From an uncultured Opitutia bacterium (GTDB lineage: Bacteria > Verrucomicrobiota > Verrucomicrobiia > Opitutales > JABJCN01), in NCBI GenBank assembly GCA_913046175.1, contig CAJWSN010000006.1, positions 1-23,286 of the forward strand: DNA of 23,286 nucleotides, written 5' to 3'. The position numbers and the translations under genes were made by a program. This document shows, piece after piece, positions 1 to 7,533 of the stretch (position 1 is the stretch's first letter; every line of letters begins with the position of its first letter). The notes below the pieces were generated by a model. The model saw only the letters and a list, made by a program, of their open reading frames with translations, did no database searches and was not told the origin of the DNA.

Positions 1-635
1 GCGGGACCCGAGAAAAAGATGAGCGCCACCTGAACATCACGGTTGAAAGAGGTCAGGGTCTTGACCAGTTCATGCTTCATGACCTTTAACTGGTCAGCTT
101 TCATTGAAGCCGAGTAGTCAATGAGGAAGGCGAAACGGTTGCCTTGAGATTTCATTCCAAAGAATGAGACCATGCTCATCGAGCCCAGGTCCATGCCCAG
201 TCCAATGTTGCCGGTGGCCCCGGCCCCGGAGATTTCCCCGACATCCCCCTTGTCCACGGAAATATTGAAATCAACCGATTCAATGTTGATGTCGGCAATG
301 TTGGTGTTCACCGTAATGGCAGTCCGGGGGGCCGTGGTGCTGGAACTTTTCTCCAGTTGCTGTTCCTTGACTTTTTTCTGCTGCTCCTCCGGATCCTCAA
401 GCACCTGGTCCACAGCCAGCTCAAAGCCGGCATCCTCGTCCTCTGCATCCTTGATGAAAATGACAATTACCATTGCCAATGCCAGGATCACTCCCGCCAC
501 AGCAAGGCTGATCCCCCAGGATACGGCCATCCACTTGTCAAACCTGGTCCGACGCTGTGGTAGAACGGAGGCATGTGACTCCTCCTCAGGAGGATATTCA
601 TGCTCCTCCTCAGCGTAGTATTCAGCATCGCTCAT
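1..635 (-). CDS. Membrane-anchored von Willebrand factor A (VWA) domain protein, 3' end outside the window
   Basis: Reading from ATG at 635 gives 211 residues before the window ends, with no stop. Residues 1-30 are very acidic (many Glu, plus Tyr and His). Residues 36-61 form one strong hydrophobic helix (WMAVSWGISL...VIVIFI), so the protein is probably an inner-membrane protein with a short cytoplasmic head and a large periplasmic part. Residues 63-100 are charged and probably coiled or linker. A VWA fold begins around residue 166: FAFLIDYSASM supplies the D-x-S-x-S metal-ion-dependent adhesion site. The partner and role are unknown. In related bacteria such proteins often sit near MotA/TolQ and ExbD-like genes, but none are visible here. 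It is the last minus-strand gene after the ATP-grasp-like gene, separated by 212 bases in which I see no other gene or clear terminator. The start lacks a strong ribosome binding site. Confidence 0.8.
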   Translation of the reverse strand, partial: MSDAEYYAEEEHEYPPEEESHASVLPQRRTRFDKWMAVSWGISLAVAGVILALAMVIVIFIKDAEDEDAGFELAVDQVLEDPEEQQKKVKEQQLEKSSSTTAPRTAITVNTNIADINIESVDFNISVDKGDVGEISGAGATGNIGLGMDLGSMSMVSFFGMKSQGNRFAFLIDYSASMKADQLKVMKHELVKTLTSFNRDVQVALIFFSGP

Positions 636-847
636 TTCAGCAAGACATAGGTTGGCTAAAGCAAATAAATGTAAAGATTAAGAATCCAAAGTGCAAGCCG
701 CTTTATGGAATTACAAAGTCAGGTTGAGCCCATTAACCCGAGACCAATCCACCCATGAATTAAATGACAAACCAACAGGCAAGGCCCCAAACTTCTTGGA
801 TATCGACATTCTGCATGTAACCAGTCTCCGCGTTGACCACAATACGG

Positions 848-2260
848 CTACGACTCCACGCGGCACGGCAGCAGGATGGCGTCCTTCATTCCGTGGATGA
901 TCTTCTTGTCAGCCGGACAGACAGTTGCGAGGATGCCAGTCAGTTCCATGGAATCGCCCTGTACCATGAAATACGGGCAGAGACGAACGCGGCCTGTCAT
1001 CGTGTATAATTTGCCTTTGTCGTCAAAAACCGGATGCTCAACCCGGGTCGGTTTCCAATACTCCTGCAGGATATAAGGCTGCTCTTTCCCAGTGCGAATC
1101 GCCTGGTGCAAGGCCTGCCCCCAATGGGTTCGGGAACAATCGCTACCCAATACCACGCTGCGTGCCCCCCATGCCGTCTCATGGTAGCCACTGATCTTGA
1201 GAATCAGGTTCCTGTCCTTTTGAGACGCATTAACCAGCTGGCCCCAATCATGGATGGGTTTGCCACCGACCGAGGGTCCCTCCAAAACCGCACCGGGGGG
1301 CAGATCAACGGCATCCAGCACCCAAGTCCTGGGGACAACCTTTGACAGCACCTGAAGGTTCCTTTTACCTAGGGTCTCCCTCCAGAATCCCTCCAGACGA
1401 TGATGTTGGAGCAACCCGAACCCCAGTTTTTCCTCCTGGAAATGCCGCATGGGCGGACTGACCCGGACATGATCTGCCTCCACTGCTTTCTGAAGGGACC
1501 CGGTTGTGGGAATGTTTGGAAGGTCAAACAATTCAAAAAAACGGTAAATGATATCAATTTTCTGGGGGTTTCCACCGATATCGACACACAGGGAATTCCC
1601 CAGGGGAATCACGTCTTGCGGACTAAAGACAAATATTCTTTTGCCTTCCTGCTGAAGCTCTGTCGCAAGCCATTCCATTTCCGGTCGGTAAGTGGCAGCC
1701 TCTTCACTGACAAGGATGGCAATGAAAGGCAGCTTCAAGTCAGGCCTGTGGTTGGCCAGTGCCGTATAGAAAGCCTTCAACATCTTGTCGCCAGCCCCCA
1801 CGATTGTTTCGCCATCCCCAAACATTCTGTTGAGATACGCAGTCAAGCCTATGCCCCCGGGAACTGCATCCAGTTCGGTCAGGGCAAAGCCTTCATCAGT
1901 TAACAGGAGATCCGGACGCAACACAAACGGGGTTTGTCCGGAAACTGACTTGTGCAACCCATGATCAATGAGTGATTCCGGCTTGCCACGTTCAAGATAC
2001 TCCGCGACCCACGGCGCCAACAGTGTCTCATTACGAAGCAGGCTCCTGCCTTGACGGGACTTGGCATAGAGAACCTCAAGAGCACGGGAGTAACCAAGGC
2101 AGGCGTTCCCGATCTCCTCAATCTGCCTGACCTGTTCACGCTTTAAGGGAAAGGCTTCAGGTGAAAGACGCCAGGTTTTGTCTGCAAAAAAAGATTGTCC
2201 CGAAAATGCCTGAGTCAAGGCATCGTGGGAAAGACTGGGAACCGTTCCCACGTCAGTCAT
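848..2260 (-). CDS. Uncharacterised protein resembling circularly permuted ATP-grasp ligases
   Basis: This is a 470-residue soluble protein without signal peptide or membrane helices. I chose ATG at 2260 because it overlaps the prfB stop by eight bases (ATGACTGA), typical of translational coupling; a longer frame to 2335 would lie inside prfB. What suggests a circularly permuted ATP-grasp fold (glutathionylspermidine-synthase-like) is RPDLLLTDEGFALTELDAVPGG at residues 115-136, where acidic residues would bind Mg-ATP, then DIIYRFFELFD at 236-246, LILKISGYHETAWGAR at 352-367, and a C-terminal block (R..LCPYF, then KKIIHGMKDAILLPC at 452-466). I cannot name the substrate. Such enzymes usually form amide bonds between a carboxylate and an amine. 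It is probably co-transcribed with cysH and prfB. The fold assignment is an inference from motifs; that the ORF is a real gene is much safer. Confidence 0.72.
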   Translation of the reverse strand: MTDVGTVPSLSHDALTQAFSGQSFFADKTWRLSPEAFPLKREQVRQIEEIGNACLGYSRALEVLYAKSRQGRSLLRNETLLAPWVAEYLERGKPESLIDHGLHKSVSGQTPFVLRPDLLLTDEGFALTELDAVPGGIGLTAYLNRMFGDGETIVGAGDKMLKAFYTALANHRPDLKLPFIAILVSEEAATYRPEMEWLATELQQEGKRIFVFSPQDVIPLGNSLCVDIGGNPQKIDIIYRFFELFDLPNIPTTGSLQKAVEADHVRVSPPMRHFQEEKLGFGLLQHHRLEGFWRETLGKRNLQVLSKVVPRTWVLDAVDLPPGAVLEGPSVGGKPIHDWGQLVNASQKDRNLILKISGYHETAWGARSVVLGSDCSRTHWGQALHQAIRTGKEQPYILQEYWKPTRVEHPVFDDKGKLYTMTGRVRLCPYFMVQGDSMELTGILATVCPADKKIIHGMKDAILLPCRVES

Positions 2261-3390
2261 CCAATTGTATGTCCTTGTTGCGTTGGGTCGGGCATCCGGC
2301 ACGAAGCCAGCCATGGATAAAATCATCAATCTCACCGTCCATCACCCCTTCAACATTCGAGGTTTCAACACCCGTGCGAAGGTCCTTGACCATCTGGTAG
2401 GGCTGGAAGACGTAACTGCGAATCTGATTACCCCAGCCAATCTCACCCTTTGCCCCATAAAACTTCTCCATGGCAGCCCGCTTCTGGTCCTGCTCATGTT
2501 CATAGAGACGAGACTTGAGAGTCTTCATGGCAGAGTTCTTGTTTTTAAGTTGTGAACGTTCGTTCTGACAAGTGACCACAATGTTTGTGGGAATGTGCGT
2601 AAGACGAACGGCGGAATCGGTCTTGTTCACATGTTGACCGCCCTTGCCACTGGCACGGTAGGTATCCGTCCGGATGTCCTTCTCGTCGATCTCAATGTCG
2701 TTGTTATCCTCCAGTTCTGCGATGACATCCACCGAGCAAAATGAAGTATGGCGACGCTTGTTGGAGTCAAAGGGACTGATTCGAACAAGGCGATGTACGC
2801 CCCGTTCAGCCTTCGCATAACCATAGGCATTCTCCCCCTCAATGCGAAAGGTGGCACTGCTTATGCCGGCCTCCTCCCCGAGTTGAACATCCTGGACCTC
2901 GACCTCAAAGTTATTTCGCTCGGCCCAACGCTTGTACTGACGGAACAGCATGTCCGCCCAGTCACAGGACTCAGTCCCACCAGCACCTGCATGGATGCTC
3001 ATGAGCGCAGGGTTGCGATCAAACTTGCCACTCAGGAAGGACTCGATCTCAAGAATATCAACCTCTCGAGCCAAATGTGCGGTCACCTCAACGACCTCGG
3101 CCAAGGTGTCCGGGTCATCACCAGACTCCTCGTATAGCTCGACCAGAACCTGCAGGTCCTCAATCTGGCTTTGGAAGTCGCGAAGCTTGCCGGTTACACG
3201 CTTCAAACAGGACACTTCGGCCCCAATGGTGCGAGCAGTTTCCTGGTTATCCCAAAACCCGGGTTCAGACATGCGGGCCTCAAGATCATTAATTTGGGTT
3301 AACTTTTTCTCGACGTCAAAGATACCTCCAAAGGTAACCTGCCCTCTTGGCGATTTCATCTATCTGCGAACGTGTCTCGGGAGTGATCAT
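2253..3390 (-). CDS. prfB: Peptide chain release factor 2 (with +1 programmed frameshift)
   Basis: RF2 recognises UGA and UAA stop codons and triggers peptide release on the ribosome. The gene is read in two frames. ATG at 3390 opens a 24-codon frame (MITPETRSQI... ending WRYL) that meets TGA at 3318-3316. After skipping one base, reading resumes at GAC (3317), giving DVEKKL... and a 378-residue product, close to the family norm. In that product the stop-codon-recognising SPF tripeptide is at residues 205-207 and the catalytic GGQ loop, in ASGKGGQHVN, at 250-252. An apparent ATG at 3359 in the second frame is not the real start, because the in-frame leader and slippery site are preserved. It lies 33 bases after cysH and overlaps the next gene by eight bases. 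Autoregulation is expected: low RF2 lets the ribosome pause at UGA and shift. Confidence 0.97.
3315..3330 (-). promoter_or_regulatory. RF2 programmed +1 frameshift site
   Basis: On the minus strand the sequence is TGGAGGTATCTTTGAC. The elements are the internal Shine-Dalgarno-like GGAGG, a three-base spacer TAT, the slippery CTT codon, the in-frame TGA stop and the following C. Layout and spacing match the known Escherichia coli prfB site (AGGGGGTATCTTTGAC). The ribosome slips from CUU to UUU, skipping one base, when RF2 is scarce. The encoded protein continues in the new frame with a perfect RF2 sequence, so the element is almost certainly functional. Confidence 0.96.
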
Positions 3391-3423
3391 GGTTTTGTTT
3401 GGAGTACAAATAAACTGCGTTGT

Positions 3424-4152
3424 TTAAATCATGTAGTTGCTTCCATGTCCCCCTTCATGCAGGCCGCATTCCCACTTGAGCCCATCGTAACGGGTATCCT
3501 CGGCACTCATGCCGTCTTCAAGCATCTTGGTGCTGTGCGTGTCCCCCAAGGCTACGTACCCTTCCCTTGCCAACGGATGAAAAGGAAGGTCATGCTTCAA
3601 CATCCAGGTCAGGACCTTGGTGTAGTCCCAGTCCAAAATCGGGTAAATCTTATAAACCTTGTTCTGGAGTTCAATGAAGGGACGATCCTCCCGGGACTTG
3701 GACTGACTGCGACGAAGACCGCTCAGCCAAGCAGTGGCATTCAACTCTTCGAGGGCACGGCTCATGGGTTCCACTTTTCGGGCAAGGCCATATTGCTCCA
3801 AACCCTCGGGCCCCTCCTCCCAGGGTTTTCCATGAAGTGCTTCAAATCGAGCCGGTGTAACGGGCGACGAATAAACCTTCAGGTTGAGGTCAAGCTGCTT
3901 GGTCACTTGCTCAGCGTAAAGATATGTTTCCTTGAAAAGGTAGCCGGTGTCCACAAAGATGACGGGGATCTCTGGCACCGTCTCATTGGCCAAATGAAGC
4001 AAAACCGAACTTTGCAGACCAAAACTGCTGGACATGACCAGGCCCTCACCAAAAACCTCCCGGGTCCAAAGAATCCTCTCTTGGGGACTCTTGGCCTCGA
4101 GTTCGCGATTGGCTTCCGCCAAGTCAATATCGTTCAGTGTCTGGGAGGGCAT
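3424..4152 (-). CDS. cysH: Phosphoadenosine phosphosulfate (PAPS) reductase
   Basis: This cytosolic enzyme of assimilatory sulfate reduction reduces PAPS to sulfite and PAP using thioredoxin or glutaredoxin. The 242-residue product has the modified P-loop SSSFG at 41-45, VDTGYLF at 68-74, KVEPMSRAL at 126-134, GLRRSQSKSR at 145-154 and the C-terminal ECGLH with the single catalytic Cys229. The paired cysteines that hold the iron-sulfur cluster in APS reductases are absent, so PAPS rather than APS is the likely substrate. I chose ATG at 4152 because the protein then begins like known CysH proteins; the frame extends upstream only to a TTG at 4188. It heads the minus-strand run cysH-prfB and is divergent from gmhA. 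No other sulfate-assimilation genes are in the window. Confidence 0.95.
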   Translation of the reverse strand: MPSQTLNDIDLAEANRELEAKSPQERILWTREVFGEGLVMSSSFGLQSSVLLHLANETVPEIPVIFVDTGYLFKETYLYAEQVTKQLDLNLKVYSSPVTPARFEALHGKPWEEGPEGLEQYGLARKVEPMSRALEELNATAWLSGLRRSQSKSREDRPFIELQNKVYKIYPILDWDYTKVLTWMLKHDLPFHPLAREGYVALGDTHSTKMLEDGMSAEDTRYDGLKWECGLHEGGHGSNYMI

Positions 4153-4204
4153 GTACTTTCTTTGGATAGTGGTTTTCCAAGTCAGCAAATTTAGAACGGG
4201 AAGG

Positions 4205-4232
4205 TTTATGATCTTTTAGATTTTCATGGCAA
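4205..4232 (-). promoter_or_regulatory. Candidate sigma-70-type promoter for cysH
   Basis: On the minus strand TTGCCA (4232-4227) matches the -35 consensus at five of six positions. It is followed after 16 bases by CATAAA (4210-4205), which matches the -10 consensus at four of six. Transcription would start near 4198, about 45 bases before the cysH ATG. The surrounding sequence is AT-rich and lies in the divergent cysH/gmhA gap. This is a consensus match only. Confidence 0.35.
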
Positions 4233-4286
4233 TTTTTAAAAACCGGCTTTTGGTCTACTGGAAACAGAAATACGAGCAAATTCCCA

Positions 4287-4907
4287 ATGTGTCATAAAAT
4301 CCTGCAGAACTGCCTCGAACGTCATCCGGCCCTTGTCACTTGTGCCGGAGATATTGAGGACGCAGTGGCACAGCTATGCAAAATCCTGGAAGCAGGTGGA
4401 AAAGTATTAATCTGTGGCAATGGAGGGAGCGCAGCTGACTCCGATCACATCGCAGGTGAACTACTGAAGGGTTTTGCAAAACAGCGCCCGATCCCCACCG
4501 AGTGGAAAGGGAAACTCGGGGAGAATCTTGCAAGCAACCTCCAGTGCGGACTGCCCGTGATCCCGCTCACCATCTTCAACTCGCTGTCCTGGGCTTTTGC
4601 CAATGACTGCAATCCGGAGTATACATTTGCCCAACTCACCTTCGCCCTGGGTCAACATGGGGATGCTTTGCTCTGCATAAGCACCTCGGGTAATTCACCC
4701 AATGTGCTCCACGCCGCAAAAACCGCCCGAGCCAGGGGGCTTGCCACGATAGGCCTCACAGGTGAATCCGGGGGTAAGCTAAAGGACTTGGTGGACTGCT
4801 GCATTCGTGTACCCGCAAGCAATGTCTGGGAAGTCCAGGAGATGCACCTGCCCGTTTATCATGCAGTGTGCCTCATGCTGGAAGAAAAAATTTTTCCTGG
4901 GACTTAA
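4287..4907 (+). CDS. gmhA: Sedoheptulose 7-phosphate isomerase (phosphoheptose isomerase), SIS domain
   Basis: GmhA converts sedoheptulose 7-phosphate to D-glycero-D-manno-heptose 7-phosphate, the first step of ADP-heptose synthesis for lipopolysaccharide inner core. The whole 206-residue protein is one SIS domain. It has the phosphosugar loop GNGGSAADSDH at 44-54, Glu58 in AGE (aligning with catalytic Glu65 of E. coli GmhA), ISTSGNSPN at 131-139, LTGESGGKL at 157-165, and QEMHLPVYH at 184-192 whose last His aligns with catalytic His180. A segment of about 30 residues after the first motif (residues 65-95) is longer than in the E. coli enzyme. The gene is followed 48 bases later by cca on the same strand. 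The other ADP-heptose genes are not in the window. The start codon has no strong ribosome binding site. DiaA-like SIS proteins are an alternative but lack this catalytic set. Confidence 0.9.
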   Translation: MCHKILQNCLERHPALVTCAGDIEDAVAQLCKILEAGGKVLICGNGGSAADSDHIAGELLKGFAKQRPIPTEWKGKLGENLASNLQCGLPVIPLTIFNSLSWAFANDCNPEYTFAQLTFALGQHGDALLCISTSGNSPNVLHAAKTARARGLATIGLTGESGGKLKDLVDCCIRVPASNVWEVQEMHLPVYHAVCLMLEEKIFPGT

Positions 4908-4955
4908 AACAAGGTATGCCCTCGGAAAACGTCGGGTTACGAAAAGTCCCAATAA

Positions 4956-6332
4956 ATGATGGATGCCGTCCGCATAGAAGGGACCAATGCCAATCCCTGC
5001 CTGCGTATCGCTGAACTAGTAAAGCGAGAGGGAGGGCATGCCTTTCTCGTGGGTGGATGGGTTCGGGATACTCTGCTCAATGTAAGAAAAGCAGAAGTCG
5101 ATGCAGATGTAGAGGTCTTTGGGGTCCCACCTGGGAAACTATTGAAAATCCTCACCTCGAGTTTCAGCTGCGACCTCTATGGAAAATCTTTTCAGGTCAT
5201 CAAACTGAAGGACCACCCGGTGGATGTCTCCCTGCCTCGCCGTGAGCGAAAGACTGGTGGGCGACACAAGGACTTCGAGACAGTCGGCGACCCTGACATG
5301 AGCATCCATGAAGCGGCCGCACGAAGGGACTTCACAGTTAATGCCATCTACGCACGTCTTCCAGACGGAAAGATTGAGGATCCTTTTCAGGGCGTGGAAG
5401 ATCTCGAAAATAAAATCCTCAGGCACACAACGGAACGTTTTTGCGAGGATCCCCTCCGTGTCCTCCGTGCAATGCAGTTCTCTGCGCGGTTCGGGTTCAG
5501 GGTTCATCCTGAGACCGTAGCCCTGAGTCGTAGCCTTACGCAGGACGGACTGAGCAGCGAGCGCGTCTTTGATGAATGGAAAAAGCTGCTTCTAAAAGGC
5601 ACCAATTATACGCTCGGGCTCGGCTTTCTCAAGGATTGTGGATGGTTGCAGTTCTACCCGGAACTGGAGGCGCTTGACGGTTGTGAACAGGATCCAGAAT
5701 GGCATCCTGAGGGAGATGTCTGGGTTCACACCCTGCATTGCCTGGATTCCTTTGCCAGAAACCGGAGCGGAGATGAATGGGAGGACCTGGTGGTCGGTCT
5801 GGCTGTCCTCTGTCATGACATGGGCAAACCATCGACCACCATCCATAAGGATGGCCGCGTGCGCTCGCCTGGGCATGCCCGGGAGGGTGTTGAAATCGCC
5901 GGCGACTTTATCCAGCGACTGACAAACCAAAAGCAGTTGCTGAAGGAAGTCCTTCCACTTGTGAAGGATCACATGGCACCCCTTGAGTTTTTTAACAACC
6001 AGGCAGGTGACTCCGCCATACGCAGGCTCGCGGACAGGGTGATCCGGATCGACCGCTTGATTCGTGTTGCCGTGGCTGACAAAGGCGGACGTCCACCCTT
6101 CCTGCAGCCAAAATCCATGCCCGAAGGAGATTGGCTCCTTGAACGTGCCCAAGCTCTTGAGGTGGAGGACAGCGCACCCAAACCAATTCTTCACGGTCGC
6201 CACCTCCTTGAGTTTGGTTTCAAGCCCGGGCCTGACCTGGGAAGAATCCTCAAGGCCGCCTACGAAGCCCAGATCGATGGAGCCTTCGAGAATATCGATG
6301 GAGCCTTGGCATGGGTTCGCACAAATGCCTAG
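4956..6332 (+). CDS. cca: CCA tRNA nucleotidyltransferase with HD domain
   Basis: This enzyme adds or repairs the 3' CCA end of tRNAs. The 458-residue protein has the class II nucleotidyltransferase head, with FLVGGWVRD at 30-38 and the metal-binding DAD at 49-51. The nucleotide-selecting RRDFTVNAIY is at 123-132, and the neck motif EDPLRVLRAMQFSARFGF at 164-181. The C-terminal half is an HD phosphohydrolase domain: His258, CHDMGK at 286-291 (His287-Asp288) and His307. This HD arrangement resembles the E. coli CCA enzyme, where the domain carries phosphatase and phosphodiesterase activity. Some bacteria split the job between a CC-adding and an A-adding enzyme, and I cannot exclude that from sequence alone. 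Two consecutive ATG codons (4956 and 4959) are equivalent starts. It converges with hemW, with only 10 bases between their ends. Confidence 0.93.
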   Translation: MMDAVRIEGTNANPCLRIAELVKREGGHAFLVGGWVRDTLLNVRKAEVDADVEVFGVPPGKLLKILTSSFSCDLYGKSFQVIKLKDHPVDVSLPRRERKTGGRHKDFETVGDPDMSIHEAAARRDFTVNAIYARLPDGKIEDPFQGVEDLENKILRHTTERFCEDPLRVLRAMQFSARFGFRVHPETVALSRSLTQDGLSSERVFDEWKKLLLKGTNYTLGLGFLKDCGWLQFYPELEALDGCEQDPEWHPEGDVWVHTLHCLDSFARNRSGDEWEDLVVGLAVLCHDMGKPSTTIHKDGRVRSPGHAREGVEIAGDFIQRLTNQKQLLKEVLPLVKDHMAPLEFFNNQAGDSAIRRLADRVIRIDRLIRVAVADKGGRPPFLQPKSMPEGDWLLERAQALEVEDSAPKPILHGRHLLEFGFKPGPDLGRILKAAYEAQIDGAFENIDGALAWVRTNA

Positions 6333-6342
6333 CCGATAAATT

Positions 6343-7533
6343 TCAAATATCGTTACATCCCAACAACTCAGCCCCAATCCTGTCAGCAAGCAACCTCCCC
6401 TTCAGGGTAAGGCTAAACCTTCCTCCTGAAGATTCTGCCAGGCCTTCATCCACCAGACCCTCAAGAAAAGGGTCCACGGTGAAGGACTCGAACTCCGGGA
6501 AACGCTCCCTGATCTCAAAAAGATCCACTCCTTCATTCATGCGGAGGCCAAAAATAAGGGTGTCCAAGGCAAGTCCCCGGGAGGAAAGTTCGGAATCCTC
6601 TGTAAAGACGGGCTTTTTCTCAAGCAAACCTTGAGCCCACTCATCAAGATTTGCCGTATTGGTGAACCTCCGTCCCATGTACTGGGAGGATGCAGATGGC
6701 CCAAACCCGATCCACTCATGCATGCGCCATGTGTTAAGGTTGTGCAGGCAGGCCATTCCAGGCCGTGAGAAATTAGATATCTCGTATTGCTGCAATCCCA
6801 TATTGTGCAGAACTTCCCAGGTTCGCTCGTAAAAATCAGCCTCACGCCCGGGATCCATCTTATGTCTGGCTTTTGCGAGCTTCAGATAAAGAGCCGTGTC
6901 TTCCTCCAAGGTAAGGCAATACGTGGAAACATGATCCGGCGCAAGCTCGCGAGTCTTCTCCAGGTCCCGCAACCAAATCTCCATCGTCTGGTTTGGCACC
7001 GCAAAGATCAGGTCGATGTTTACATTTTGAAAGCCGGCGCTGCGGATCAGGTCGTAGGCTTCCAGCACCTGCCTGGGTGATTGCCTGCGGCCAAGTGCCT
7101 CAAGCATCTCCTCTTGAAAACTCTGCACGCCCAGTGAGATGCGATCCACACCCAGGTCCTTCAAAACCTTGAGCTTGTCGGGTTTCACCGTTGACGGTGC
7201 CATTTCAACTGTCCATTCGCGCAGGGGAACCCCCAAGGTTTCCAACTGTGCATTACCAAGGAATTCAATGTCCGAAGGTGGCAAAAGACCTGGGGTTCCA
7301 CCACCCCAAAAAACCGTTTCCACAGGCCGATCCGATGAAAAAGGTGCAAACTCCGTGCGGATTGTTTGCAAATATTTCAACAAATCCTGCCGATGGGGCG
7401 TCTCTTGATAAAAGGAGCAAAAATCACAGGTTGAAGCACAAAAAGGCACATGTACGTATACCCCAAATGAAATTTCTTTTTGCGCTTTGTCTTGCAGGTC
7501 CTCAAAGAAATGTTTTTTAGAATGTAATTCCAT
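6343..7533 (-). CDS. hemW: Radical SAM heme chaperone HemW (coproporphyrinogen III oxidase-like)
   Basis: HemW proteins bind heme and a 4Fe-4S cluster and are proposed to deliver heme to membrane respiratory proteins. Many genomes label them as oxygen-independent coproporphyrinogen oxidase. The 396-residue product has the radical SAM triad C-x3-C-x2-C at Cys32, Cys36 and Cys39 (PFCASTCDFCSF), where the Phe after the third Cys+1 is typical of HemW. It also has GGGTP at 77-81 for SAM binding, then GVDRISLGVQSF and NVNIDLIFAVPNQT, and a C-terminal HemN-type winged region (ALDTLIFGLRMNEGVDL). I chose ATG at 7533. The frame stays open to 7644, but that extension would lie inside the divergent lipoprotein gene and looks unrelated to the family. 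The ATG shares the tetranucleotide CATG with that gene's start. Confidence 0.92.
   Translation of the reverse strand: MELHSKKHFFEDLQDKAQKEISFGVYVHVPFCASTCDFCSFYQETPHRQDLLKYLQTIRTEFAPFSSDRPVETVFWGGGTPGLLPPSDIEFLGNAQLETLGVPLREWTVEMAPSTVKPDKLKVLKDLGVDRISLGVQSFQEEMLEALGRRQSPRQVLEAYDLIRSAGFQNVNIDLIFAVPNQTMEIWLRDLEKTRELAPDHVSTYCLTLEEDTALYLKLAKARHKMDPGREADFYERTWEVLHNMGLQQYEISNFSRPGMACLHNLNTWRMHEWIGFGPSASSQYMGRRFTNTANLDEWAQGLLEKKPVFTEDSELSSRGLALDTLIFGLRMNEGVDLFEIRERFPEFESFTVDPFLEGLVDEGLAESSGGRFSLTLKGRLLADRIGAELLGCNDI

Noticed and set aside
172..618. A 148-codon plus-strand open frame rich in Ser and Pro
   Set aside because: It is antisense to the VWA protein, whose membrane helix and metal-site motif are clear; the Ser/Pro richness is a by-product of the opposite strand.
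3317..3359. prfB starting at ATG 3359 without a frameshift
   Set aside because: The upstream 24-codon leader and a near-perfect RF2 frameshift signal are present, and the first 14 residues of the alternative start are just the shifted frame of that leader.
2950..4194. A 414-codon plus-strand open frame across prfB and cysH
   Set aside because: It lies antisense to two genes with unmistakable family motifs, and its translation shows no domain or natural composition.
5592..6389. A 265-codon minus-strand open frame across the cca gene
   Set aside because: The plus-strand CCA nucleotidyltransferase explains these bases with all its motifs; the antisense frame is a shadow.
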